Of a DNA stretch of 64,000 bases, positions 1-9,139 are shown piece after piece. Numbering within the stretch: the first letter of the stretch is position 1; the number at the start of each line of letters is the position of its first letter. The translations under genes were made by a program, and so were the position numbers. The notes under the pieces were generated by a model. It was not told the origin of the DNA. It saw only the letters and a list, made by a program, of their open reading frames with translations, and ran no database searches. Source of the stretch: Acidobacteriota bacterium (lineage in GTDB: Bacteria; Acidobacteriota; Blastocatellia; Pyrinomonadales; Pyrinomonadaceae); the NCBI GenBank assembly GCA_016700075.1, contig CP065000.1, forward strand, positions 1,922,001 to 1,986,000, written 5' to 3'.

Positions 1-3000
1 GCGATCACCTGCCCGTTGCGCCCCGATACGAACTTCACACGCCCATCAGGAGCCATTGTCACCACGACCTCGCGTTTGGCGCCCGGTGCGATCTTATTTC
101 TTGGGTCGAAGCCCTCGGCCTCGGGAAAGATGTGAACCGCCTCGCCCGACCGGTTCTCAAGTATCGCGAGCACCGTCGCTCCAACGCCTGAAGTAGGCGG
201 AGGTTTAGTGGTTTGAGTCGGTGTCGATGCTGTGCCGGACGCGGGGTAACCGCGCATTATTACGTGGCCTCGGCCGCCGCTGCCCGAATTCTGTGCCCAT
301 GTTTCCGGATCAGAATCGATGACAGTGTAGGTTCCGGCGGGCAGAGTGATGTTCGGCTTTACCGTCCAATAAGCGTTAACAACCCCGCCCTGACCGGGGC
401 TGCCGGCAGCTCGCCACGGCCCGTAGGTCCTGCCGTCGCTGCTCCGAACTGCGATCGTTCCCGGTTGGGTCGTGCCGCGCGCGTTATTCCAGTGATAGGT
501 GATCAGTGAAGTGATCACATAGGGACGGTTCAGCGTGAACTGCGTTGGCGCGGTCGGTTTGTTATAGACGGCGTAAATATTGCCGTTGTTGAATATTTCG
601 GAATCGCCGCCTGCGGGCGGTTTCGGCGGTGCCGAAGGCGGCGGCTTCGGTGTGGGTGTCGCTCCGGGCAGTTTTATCGTTCCAACGCTGGGTATCTTTA
701 CTTCGCTCGGTATCTCCCAGCCTTTCTTTGGCGTCGGCGTCGGTTTAGGTGTGCTGCCGCTGTTCTGCGTCGAACGTCCCGTTCCCGAGCCTATCAGCGT
801 TACGCCGCGAAGTACGAATCCAGGTGCATGCCCCGCCCATTTCTGAGTGTTGGTCTCGACGTAATCGAACCTGATCCTACGGACAACCGTTGTCCTTTCG
901 AGCGGAAAGACCGCCAAGAACCTATTGTCTCCTATGTCTAGAGCATCGACACGCCGATGCTTGGGCCCTACGCCATAATTCCATTCGCTGCTGTGAACGC
1001 CGGCCTTGATGTCGAAGGTCTTTGTCCCCGAATCGGTTGTGAGTGTCATCCTGGCTATGGTCGCACCCTGTTCAAGATACGTTGCGTCGTCGAGATTTGT
1101 GACGATAGCTATTTGAGTGGCGTTAAACACCCGTGGCACATCGAGTTGAATGACGCGGCGATTCTCATCCGTGCTCTTTAGCCGTATCCACGATGCATCA
1201 TCTATCTGAATTTCCTTAGCCATTCGCGGCGAGCCTTTCTTGCCGCCCACCGGTGTCAGGTCGATAGGATAGAAATTCGATGCCGCGGTCGTGGTAGTCG
1301 TTCTGCCGGGTGTCGGTGCCGGCGTTGGCGTACGTATAGGCGTCGGCGTTACTTTTGGAATGGTGCCGTCGATCTGCGTTTGTTTGCCCCTTACGATGCG
1401 TCCCTGCCATTGCTGCGTCTTGGGAGGCCCGCCCGGAGGACATCGGTAAGTTTCACTGCCCTTGATCGTATCGTCGGCTGCTATTACGCCTTCATAAACT
1501 GCCGTGCAAAGCATCGGGCCGGCTGTATCATTTCGAACGATCTGGACCTTATTTCCGCTGTGAGTGATCGTCAAAACCGCAACTGCTCCATTATTCCAAC
1601 GTGCATCCCAGGTGAACGTAGTTCCTCGACGAACCCAGCGGCCCGGAATTCCCCCTTCGGTCACGGTCCATTCACTTCCGAGCCGGTCGGTTCCCGAGTC
1701 CGGAGTTCTTGCCGGCGTTGGGGTCGGGGTAGGACGCGGTGTACGGGCAGGAGTAGCGGCCGGTGTCGGTTTCGGGGTCGCGACAGGTGTTGGCCGCGGT
1801 GTCGGCGTCATTCTGGGCGTCGGCGTCGGTTTCGGCGTAGGAGCAAGAGCGACCTTCAGCCGGTCGCGATTTGCGACCGCGACAGCATTGCTCGGATCCG
1901 CCTGAACCGCTTTCTCGTAATCCGCCAGCGCACTGCGACGGTCGTTCCCTGCCTCACGGCATTCGCCGCGGCCGTTGTAGGCTTCACTGCTATTCGGCTG
2001 CAGCGATATCGCTTTGTCGAAATCGGGGATCGCCTTTATACAATCGTTATTGGCTTCATGAGCCAAGCCTCGCGCAGTGTATGCTGCGGCATTTGTCGGC
2101 TGCATATTTATGAGCCGCGTCAATGCGTCGATCGCGCCCGGCCAGTTCCGGTTAGCACCGTGAATTCGTATGATGGCGGTCAAGGCCTCTACGTTACGCG
2201 GATCGATCGCGATGATGGAATTGTAATCAGCGACCGCACCGTTGCTGTCGCCGGCCTTTTCACGGGTCTCGGCCCGCTTCTGATGCCATTCCTTGTTACC
2301 GGGCTTTAGTTCTATCGCCTTGTCGAGGTCTTTCAGAGCACCGGCAACATCGTTCTTTGCGAGCTTTGAATTTGCACGCTTGATGTAAGTTTCGGCGTTA
2401 TTCGGGTCCGACTTTATAGCAGTGTCGTATTCTTTGATCGCGTCGTTGTGGCGGCCTGCCTGTTGGTGCTCGTCACCCTTTGCCTTTGATTCGTCAGCCT
2501 TCGCTCCTTTTTCGCCGCGTGCCATCCGATCAGCGATCATGTCACGATATTTCTTAGCGTCAGCGTGTGCGGGGAAGATACCCAAGACCTCGTCAGCCAT
2601 CTTTTGGCCGGCTTCGAGCTGCTTCTTGTCATATTTGGGATTTTCCGCCGCCTGTTTTACTTGCGGCATCAATGCATTCACGCGGTCGCGTTTCTTGAGT
2701 GCCTCGTTCTTTAGATTCTCATAATATTTCGGTTCGGGATCGATCTCAGGATTCCAGTAAGCATTGAAGTTGACCCAAAGCTGATCGAGATCCTTCAGGG
2801 CTCCGTCAATGTCGCCGGCGTTGTATTTCGCCTCGCCCTGTTTCAGCACGCCGCGGACGCGTTCCTTTTCGTTCTCGTGCGAGCGTGCGAAATCCTCATA
2901 ACCTTTCACGGTCTGCTCTGTGGCGGGTATTAGTTTGTAAGTCGTGCGGATCTCACTACACAGCTGCAGTGCTTTCTTGAAATCCTTTTTCTGATTTGCC

Positions 3001-6000
3001 TCGTTGATCGCCGCCACGGCGTCGCCCACGCCCTTTTGATAAGCATTCGTCTTTTCGTTGAGTTCCTTTTCGGCTTCGACAACAGGCGGATAGAGATTGT
3101 GCAGATTTTTCGCAACCGTCAGTTCCTTTGCTGCGTCATTAAATGCCTGTTTCGTTATCAGGTCCTTTACCTTTCCTAACTGTGTCTGAATGGTCGTTCG
3201 ATCTTTTTTCCATTTTGTGGAAAGGTTTTTGGCTTCGGTGTTCTTGGGAGCAGCGACGACGACCTGATCGATCATTGTGATGCCCTCGTCAAGTTGTCCT
3301 TTGGCGACGAGTGCCTTCGCCTCAGCCAGTTTCTCCGTGGTCCCGCCCAAGTTTTTCGCCTTGTCGAGCTCTGCCTGCGAAACGGTAACGGAGAAGGTTC
3401 CCATTCCGCGTCCGATCTCGAGCCCGTCCTTGTTCTTGACGATGACCGTGGCTTCGCCGCCGCCGACCTGGCTGCGCGTAACACGTATCTGCTGTGAAAT
3501 GCTGTTCCCGACAATGTGTGTATCCTCATTCACGCTCCATTCATATCGGGCATCTTCGACCGTCGGCGTCACTTCTGCCTTGATCCCGACGTATTGATGG
3601 ACGGCGATCTCCTTTTCGAGTGTGACCAGTCCAACGCCCGGCTTCCAGACCTGCGGTTTCTGCCCTTCAGCACCGAGAATGACCACATTTACGGTTGCGG
3701 GATCTGCGGTGAATGTCGCCGTCTGCTGACCGAGGTCGTCGCCGACGCCCGGAGCACGCGCGTTCACTGTGATGGTGATGGGTTTCGTGGCCTGTGGGAT
3801 GAATGTTATCTCAGAACTATCCTGCGACTGTCCCATCAATTTTCCGGGAGCACCGACATCCCAGCGAAAATCGATCTCTTTAAGGTCAGGCACATTGGTC
3901 GTGACCTTTGCTTTTATCTCGGAACCGACGATCCCTTTCTGCGGCGTCAACGTCAGTTTGAGTTCAGGCTTTCCGACCTCGATCTCGATCTGATCGGATT
4001 CGCCGACCGTTGTCAGCGTTTCTCCTTCTCGTGTGTGTGCAACGGCCCATACCTTTGACGTGCCCATTTTGTTGAATGTCACTCTTGTAGATGATGCGTT
4101 GCCGCCGTTGTATTCGAACGGTGCGAACAGCAGCTCGGGATGCGGCTGCCACAGTAAATAGAAATTTCCGCGTGCGGGCTTGCCGCCGGACATCACTGTC
4201 GCCTTGAAATTGCGGTTGCCGCCGAAGGTGACCTTATTGTCAGTTTCGACCATCTCGATCTTGACGGTCATTGCTTCAACAACAACGGAACAAGATGCTG
4301 TTGCGGTGTTGCCTTCGTCGTCAGAGACCGTCACGGAGATCGGATAGGTTCCGGGCTGCCGCGAATTTGCGAATGTAAAGTTGTTCTCTTTTGCCGATCC
4401 GTTACCTGTCCATGTGACCTTGTGCGGCTGGATGCCGCCTTCGGCCAAAGCGGTGAAATTCACCGTTTCACCAAGCTGCACCTTGATCGGGCATTTCTCT
4501 TTGTCGAGTTTCAGCGTCAGCGGCCGCATGTGCTTGCGGTTCTCTTCGCGGCGGATCTTATCGGCTTTCTCGGGGTCATACGTTCCTTTGCCGTAAACGC
4601 CTTCCCAACAAGACTGTGAACACTCGTTCGGTGCGCCGAAACTATGACGCCGCGTACATCCGAAAGCTCCTGCACCGCCGAAACACGGCCCTGAACTGTC
4701 GCACTCGGGTTTGGACTTATTCTCAGGATCCCACCAAACGCCGATATGTCCGGCCCAGCCCGAATAGCATCGGCACAGGCAGTTCATGTATTGGGACTTC
4801 AGTTCCGCTTCGCTCGGTCCCGAGGGCGTCGGTTTGACGGTCGGCGACTGCGTCGGTGCTACTCTCGGCGTTGCGGTCGCTGTGGGCGTCGGTGACGGGG
4901 TGGGTGAACGTTGCGGCGTTGGCGACACGGTCGGCGTAGGTGTCGGCGTCGGACTCGGCTTTTCGTCGCCTTGCACATCGATCTGAAAAGGTATCTCGCG
5001 CACATACACCCTTGTTAGGTAGCCCTTCGCCGAAAGAACATCGCTGGCGATCGTATTTATGTTGATAGTGAGTGTGTAAACAAGCTTGGCGGTATAGGTT
5101 CCGGGCTTTGAAAATGTGAAGACCCGGGAAAGATGTTCCTGGTTAAAGATCGGCCGTCCGGGCAAAAAGTAGCTTTCATCATAGGAAATCTCCTGACTGC
5201 CCAACGACCAGCGGTATGTATGATCCACTGAAACCGCTACCAATTTTTCCTCGCCGCCAAGGATCCGCAGCGCATTCACGTACTTGTCGATGAGAGCCGA
5301 CTCGGCAGCGCCGCTGCCTGAAAAGACCGCCCGTGCCTCTGCATCTGCCGTTCCGTTTCGCAGAACGACCGGTTCAGGATAGATGTTTCGGATCACCTGA
5401 ATGTTCTGCATCCGTTCGTCGATCGACAGTAGTGATTCGGCAGCATCGCCGATCATGTCTGCCCTTTTGTTCTGCCATTTACCGACAACCTGGGGAGAAC
5501 ACCTAGCGATGAGCTTTTTCGCGACTTCCTCATCAACCTTTTTGGTCACCTCTCCCGGCAGTTCCCGGCTCGCGGCCTCGCGCGCATGCTGTTCAACGAT
5601 TTTGATAATGTCTTCCTTTTCCGTATACGTTTGGGCGAGAGCGGCTATATTCGTCTCGCTTTTCTGGTCGGTGGTCAATCTCTCTCTGCCCTTGACCTCG
5701 TATATTCCTGCAATGAGGTCTTCACAGTCCTGATAGCTTGCGACCAGCGAATAGCCCGCATCTTTTGCGTCTTCGATGATCGACGAGACTATCAAAGCCA
5801 ATAACCCCGCGGGCAAGCTGGCCATGAATCCGGCGTCCACAAGCATGCTCTGGAATGCCATTTCGTAGTCGCCGGCCTTTAGATCACCGGCAACCTGCTT
5901 GACTTGTATGAACACCATGAACGCCATGAATGCGTTCAATAAGGTTCCCCACGGGACCCGTGAACTTGCGTTTGAAAGGGCACGCTTTACGCGCGCCCAT

Positions 6001-7127
6001 TTTCCCGTTCCCTCCTCCAACATTTCTTGCAGTATCTTTAGATCGCGCGGATTTGAGCTTTCAGCGAACTTTTTGAGAAGCTGCGAGTCCATCTTTGCCT
6101 GAGCGATCGCACCGTCCAGAGCCTGACGTGTTCCGGGTTTTATTAGCTCACGTTTCAGACCTTCCAGGTCATCGCCAAACTCGTCGAATGTTCTAATGAG
6201 GTCATCCAGATACGTCGCCTTTTCCATCCGGGCAAGATCACGCGATTTTTTTAGTGAATCACGGAGTCTATGCAGGTTCTTGCGAACGGTCTTGGCATCA
6301 TACTTTTTGAGAGCATCATCGATCTTGTCGGCAAACTGCGATGCAGTATTTGCAGAACCGCCAATGGTATAAACGCCCCTCGTTTCACCGAGCGGCAGCA
6401 GATCTGCAAATCCCGAATTGACCCTGTTTCCGTTCTTCCAAAAAACGCGTCCACTGGTCGCCTCGTAGGTGTCGCGAAAGGCCTTCGACCCCTTGCCCCA
6501 CAAGCCCTCAGCCTGGGCTCCGCCAAGATTTGGATTCATCCGCAGATTTTTTAGCTTTTGAAGTGCCTCCTCTGCGTCATCAATACCCTCCAAGACGACC
6601 TCGGGCGGATAGAGGTTTATTGACCTCAGAACGTCGTCTGCTTGATTGCCGAACTTTGCCCGAACCTGCCGTTCAATATCCCCGCGAACGGACCTCCATT
6701 GCGCGACCGCCCTGGCCTCATCAACATTGTCCATTACTAGTCGCAGATCGTGATCGGATGTCCCGCCCGTCAGCGGATCGTTGTATTTTCCACCCGTTAT
6801 CCACGAACCTACTCCGACCACCTTTGCTCCGCTCTTATTGACCGTTTCGATGACGATGAGTGCGACCTCGCGTCGGGTCCCGCTCATGCCCGCAAGCATG
6901 TTTCGTGTGGCTGCATCCAAGAGCTCTTCCTGTGCGGGTGCCTCAGGGAAGGACGCAACTCCCACTGTAAATGTTGAGGGGCTCGGGTCAGAAACAATCG
7001 CTGATGTGTCATAGACAGGCACGACGAATACGTTCCGAGGAAGGGTATTGCCTATCGCGGACCATACTAGGCCTGCGATCACTATCAACGATACTGAGAA
7101 ATTGCGGATCTTTGAGTTGGTTTGCAT
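1..7127 (-). CDS. giant exported multidomain protein (C-terminus beyond window)
   Basis: One uninterrupted minus-strand frame runs from an ATG at 7127 to the left edge: 2375 complete codons and no stop. A TGA seven bases upstream fixes the start. Residues 1-27 look like a signal peptide. Approximate layout: 40-720 mixed/helical, with a nucleotidyltransferase-like pattern at 111-128 (TGG, 11 residues, then DHDL) and hydrophobic helices near 400 and 440; 720-776 a Thr-Pro-rich linker; 780-842 a Cys-rich segment with at least eight Cys; 860-1240 Ig/PKD-like beta domains; 1240-1530 Lys/Glu-rich helices; 1540-1745 TPR units; then more Thr-Pro linkers separating beta-rich domains. Export to the periplasm or cell surface is inferred. 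I do not recognise a named family for the whole. The function is unknown; TPR and PKD modules suggest binding or scaffolding. Confidence 0.85.
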   Translation of the reverse strand, partial: MQTNSKIRNFSVSLIVIAGLVWSAIGNTLPRNVFVVPVYDTSAIVSDPSPSTFTVGVASFPEAPAQEELLDAATRNMLAGMSGTRREVALIVIETVNKSGAKVVGVGSWITGGKYNDPLTGGTSDHDLRLVMDNVDEARAVAQWRSVRGDIERQVRAKFGNQADDVLRSINLYPPEVVLEGIDDAEEALQKLKNLRMNPNLGGAQAEGLWGKGSKAFRDTYEATSGRVFWKNGNRVNSGFADLLPLGETRGVYTIGGSANTASQFADKIDDALKKYDAKTVRKNLHRLRDSLKKSRDLARMEKATYLDDLIRTFDEFGDDLEGLKRELIKPGTRQALDGAIAQAKMDSQLLKKFAESSNPRDLKILQEMLEEGTGKWARVKRALSNASSRVPWGTLLNAFMAFMVFIQVKQVAGDLKAGDYEMAFQSMLVDAGFMASLPAGLLALIVSSIIEDAKDAGYSLVASYQDCEDLIAGIYEVKGRERLTTDQKSETNIAALAQTYTEKEDIIKIVEQHAREAASRELPGEVTKKVDEEVAKKLIARCSPQVVGKWQNKRADMIGDAAESLLSIDERMQNIQVIRNIYPEPVVLRNGTADAEARAVFSGSGAAESALIDKYVNALRILGGEEKLVAVSVDHTYRWSLGSQEISYDESYFLPGRPIFNQEHLSRVFTFSKPGTYTAKLVYTLTININTIASDVLSAKGYLTRVYVREIPFQIDVQGDEKPSPTPTPTPTVSPTPQRSPTPSPTPTATATPRVAPTQSPTVKPTPSGPSEAELKSQYMNCLCRCYSGWAGHIGVWWDPENKSKPECDSSGPCFGGAGAFGCTRRHSFGAPNECSQSCWEGVYGKGTYDPEKADKIRREENRKHMRPLTLKLDKEKCPIKVQLGETVNFTALAEGGIQPHKVTWTGNGSAKENNFTFANSRQPGTYPISVTVSDDEGNTATASCSVVVEAMTVKIEMVETDNKVTFGGNRNFKATVMSGGKPARGNFYLLWQPHPELLFAPFEYNGGNASSTRVTFNKMGTSKVWAVAHTREGETLTTVGESDQIEIEVGKPELKLTLTPQKGIVGSEIKAKVTTNVPDLKEIDFRWDVGAPGKLMGQSQDSSEITFIPQATKPITITVNARAPGVGDDLGQQTATFTADPATVNVVILGAEGQKPQVWKPGVGLVTLEKEIAVHQYVGIKAEVTPTVEDARYEWSVNEDTHIVGNSISQQIRVTRSQVGGGEATVIVKNKDGLEIGRGMGTFSVTVSQAELDKAKNLGGTTEKLAEAKALVAKGQLDEGITMIDQVVVAAPKNTEAKNLSTKWKKDRTTIQTQLGKVKDLITKQAFNDAAKELTVAKNLHNLYPPVVEAEKELNEKTNAYQKGVGDAVAAINEANQKKDFKKALQLCSEIRTTYKLIPATEQTVKGYEDFARSHENEKERVRGVLKQGEAKYNAGDIDGALKDLDQLWVNFNAYWNPEIDPEPKYYENLKNEALKKRDRVNALMPQVKQAAENPKYDKKQLEAGQKMADEVLGIFPAHADAKKYRDMIADRMARGEKGAKADESKAKGDEHQQAGRHNDAIKEYDTAIKSDPNNAETYIKRANSKLAKNDVAGALKDLDKAIELKPGNKEWHQKRAETREKAGDSNGAVADYNSIIAIDPRNVEALTAIIRIHGANRNWPGAIDALTRLINMQPTNAAAYTARGLAHEANNDCIKAIPDFDKAISLQPNSSEAYNGRGECREAGNDRRSALADYEKAVQADPSNAVAVANRDRLKVALAPTPKPTPTPRMTPTPRPTPVATPKPTPAATPARTPRPTPTPTPARTPDSGTDRLGSEWTVTEGGIPGRWVRRGTTFTWDARWNNGAVAVLTITHSGNKVQIVRNDTAGPMLCTAVYEGVIAADDTIKGSETYRCPPGGPPKTQQWQGRIVRGKQTQIDGTIPKVTPTPIRTPTPAPTPGRTTTTTAASNFYPIDLTPVGGKKGSPRMAKEIQIDDASWIRLKSTDENRRVIQLDVPRVFNATQIAIVTNLDDATYLEQGATIARMTLTTDSGTKTFDIKAGVHSSEWNYGVGPKHRRVDALDIGDNRFLAVFPLERTTVVRRIRFDYVETNTQKWAGHAPGFVLRGVTLIGSGTGRSTQNSGSTPKPTPTPKKGWEIPSEVKIPSVGTIKLPGATPTPKPPPSAPPKPPAGGDSEIFNNGNIYAVYNKPTAPTQFTLNRPYVITSLITYHWNNARGTTQPGTIAVRSSDGRTYGPWRAAGSPGQGGVVNAYWTVKPNITLPAGTYTVIDSDPETWAQNSGSGGRGHVIMRGYPASGTASTPTQTTKPPPTSGVGATVLAILENRSGEAVHIFPEAEGFDPRNKIAPGAKREVVVTMAPDGRVKFVSGRNGQVI

Positions 7128-7421
7128 TGCGGTTCACCATCCATAGCAGGATTATGATCAGAATTGGCGGGGACGTTCTGCTCAATTCCGGTCCGCCCTC
7201 AATAAACTGCAAGCGTTGTGCCTATTCACGGTCGTATTCGACACGCGAAAAAGGCTGGAAATCACGCGTATTGCGGGAGATCCACCGCACGAGGTTTGTT
7301 AGAAGTGAGAAAAAGTCGTCCTTGCCGCGAAATTTTTCGCAGTGGCCTATTCTGTTCGGAGTTGATTGGTCTTATTGCCCTAGAATAATGAACGGAACGA
7401 TCTGTGATCTTGAGTGGCCGA
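7128..7421. other. intergenic stretch with upstream region of the giant gene
   Basis: This 294-base gap lies upstream of the giant gene and downstream of the methyltransferase, both on the minus strand. An imperfect GATC-rich inverted repeat at about 7397-7431 overlaps the methyltransferase stop but has no clear T-run. No RNA gene or convincing coding frame was seen. Confidence 0.4.
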
Positions 7422-8084
7422 TCACGATCTAACTGCAAGATGAAGGGTGTGCCACGGGCCTTCGGCTATCTGTTCGAAAGCCGGCGATGCAACGAAAAGA
7501 TCGTTGTGCATCGGATTGGTGTATATGACGTAAAATTCGCGGGGCGATGTCTTCAGTGAACGCTCGAAATTGGCAATGACGCGTTCGAAAACCTCGCGGT
7601 CGAATGGATTGAACAGATAGCAGATCAGCGGTGTGTCCGGCAGTTCAAAGGCAGCGGCATCCTCGCAAACTGACGAAATATCGAAACATTTTTGATCCGG
7701 CGAACGAAATTTTGTGATGTTAGCTTCTGCTATTTCGTGAAGCTCGCGGGCAAATTCGACGCCGATGATGCGTTTGAAAGGCTTTTCTGACGCCAGAAAT
7801 AGGGCTCGTCCCATTCCCGAACCGAGGTCGATGAACGTAAATTGGGACAGATCAAGGTCGAGGCCATCCATGATCTGGCGGAAATAATTCGGTTCAGTAC
7901 CTGAATAATTGCCTCCGCGGCTGGCATTCGGGCTCTCGATATCGAGATCCTCAAGGTGAATTTCCGGGGCGGTATGCACGCCGTGGCGCATGTCATAAAG
8001 CCGCCCTTTTAACACGTTCAGACGGACGCCGACCTTCTTATAGATCGAAGTATTGCGTATCCTGTCGCGTAAAGATATACCCAT
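7422..8084 (-). CDS. class I SAM-dependent methyltransferase
   Basis: A 220-residue protein with the SAM-binding motif I FIDLGSGMGRALFLAS at about residues 83-98, followed by an acidic end of strand beta-2 (GVEFARELHEIAE). This is the Rossmann-type class I methyltransferase core. The N-terminal 50 residues are basic and probably contribute to substrate recognition. The start is supported by a CTAAGGAAA Shine-Dalgarno immediately before the ATG. The substrate cannot be told from sequence. It is followed 294 bases downstream by the giant exported protein on the same strand. Confidence 0.8.
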   Translation of the reverse strand: MGISLRDRIRNTSIYKKVGVRLNVLKGRLYDMRHGVHTAPEIHLEDLDIESPNASRGGNYSGTEPNYFRQIMDGLDLDLSQFTFIDLGSGMGRALFLASEKPFKRIIGVEFARELHEIAEANITKFRSPDQKCFDISSVCEDAAAFELPDTPLICYLFNPFDREVFERVIANFERSLKTSPREFYVIYTNPMHNDLFVASPAFEQIAEGPWHTLHLAVRS

Positions 8085-8210
8085 TTTCCTTAGACAAAAG
8101 GAAGAAAAGACCTGAATTTTCGATTTTTGAACCTAGTTCAATGATATGCGGAGTGCGGTTGAGGAACAATGCAACGAAAACGAATGCAGAAAAACGCGTG
8201 TTTTTGGAGG

Positions 8211-8546
8211 TCAGAAGTTCTTGCTGGCGATGTCCGTAAACAGCACGCTTACAAAAAGAATGACGAGTTCAAGAACTACACCGACTATCGTCAATATCGG
8301 CACCGCGATCAACCCGGCGACGTAGCCTTTGAACTCGCGTTTGATCAAAAAACCGGCCACAAAGAACGCCGCCGCGGCCATCGCGATAACATTCGCCACC
8401 GAAAGGATCGTGTACGCCGATACCCCATAGGTCGCATCCGAACCGTGAAATCCGTTCAACGCCACCAGAAGCATTATGAACAGGAAAGCTGCCGACCCCG
8501 CAACAGCGATCAAGGTGAGAAATGCCGATACGATCTTTGCGGTCAT
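8211..8546 (-). CDS. small integral membrane protein
   Basis: A 111-residue, strongly hydrophobic protein with four probable membrane segments (about residues 8-28, 45-65, 70-90 and 85-107, the last two close together) and short charged loops. There are no recognisable catalytic motifs. It lies 56 bases downstream of an SRPBCC-family gene on the same strand and may be co-transcribed with it. No good Shine-Dalgarno precedes the ATG, so the start is tentative. Function is unknown. Confidence 0.6.
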   Translation of the reverse strand: MTAKIVSAFLTLIAVAGSAAFLFIMLLVALNGFHGSDATYGVSAYTILSVANVIAMAAAAFFVAGFLIKREFKGYVAGLIAVPILTIVGVVLELVILFVSVLFTDIASKNF

Positions 8547-8602
8547 AGATGTCGATACTGTATGTACGGATGCGGTTCGAATGCAGTTTATCAGAGCATA
8601 AA

Positions 8603-9073
8603 CTATGCGGCAATCGACTTCTGCGTGGCCTCGGCGATCTCTTTTAACATTTTATTTCGTCCGGTCACCAGATCACGAAGGTGCCGTTCAAGAATTAGTT
8701 TATCAACTAATCGACCCAAAATACCGAACGGCGAGGTCCATATGACGGTGTCGCGCATCAGTGTTACGCCACTGGTTTCGCTGAATTCGTGAGTGTGTTT
8801 GAACGAGCGGAACTTTCCCTCGATCATCTCGTCAACGAACAGATTCGGCCGATCGCATGCAGTGACCTCGACCGTCAGCCGCTGCCGCATTCCGAAATGC
8901 GTGCCTTCGAACGTAACGGTCTGACCCAAGCCGATCATTCCGCTCGTCACACCGGCGACCGCTTTTTCGTTTGTATGAGCCGTCGTTTGAGTGTGAAGCC
9001 TGACGTCACGCATCAGATCGAAACAAACCTCGGCAGGTGCGTTGATACGAGTTTCGAGCGTTAATGTAGTCAT
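8603..9073 (-). CDS. SRPBCC (START/Bet v1-like) family protein
   Basis: A 156-residue protein beginning with the typical SRPBCC N-terminal strand (ETRINAPAEVCFDLMRDV) and ending in the long C-terminal helix that closes the ligand cavity in this fold (residues about 125-150). Family members bind hydrophobic ligands or are polyketide cyclase-like, and many have unknown ligands. An upstream in-frame TTG at 9079 exists, but the ATG at 9073 is preferred because the protein pattern starts there. A second, unrelated SRPBCC gene lies at 27313. Confidence 0.75.
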   Translation of the reverse strand: MTTLTLETRINAPAEVCFDLMRDVRLHTQTTAHTNEKAVAGVTSGMIGLGQTVTFEGTHFGMRQRLTVEVTACDRPNLFVDEMIEGKFRSFKHTHEFSETSGVTLMRDTVIWTSPFGILGRLVDKLILERHLRDLVTGRNKMLKEIAEATQKSIAA

Positions 9074-9139
9074 ACACAATAGTTTGCCGCCACAAACTCC
9101 GCGTTCTCAGATAGCGACGATGTATTTTCTCAATTGACC

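Noticed and set aside
213..7014. Many plus-strand frames across 0.2-7.0 kb (for example around 1380-2309 and 3516-4058)
   Set aside because: They lie opposite the single open minus-strand frame of the giant protein, have low-complexity Arg/Val/Gly composition from the Thr-Pro codons, and no recognisable domains.
7397..7431. GATC-rich inverted repeat as terminator of the methyltransferase gene
   Set aside because: The arms are imperfect, overlap the coding end, and no T-run follows on the minus strand.
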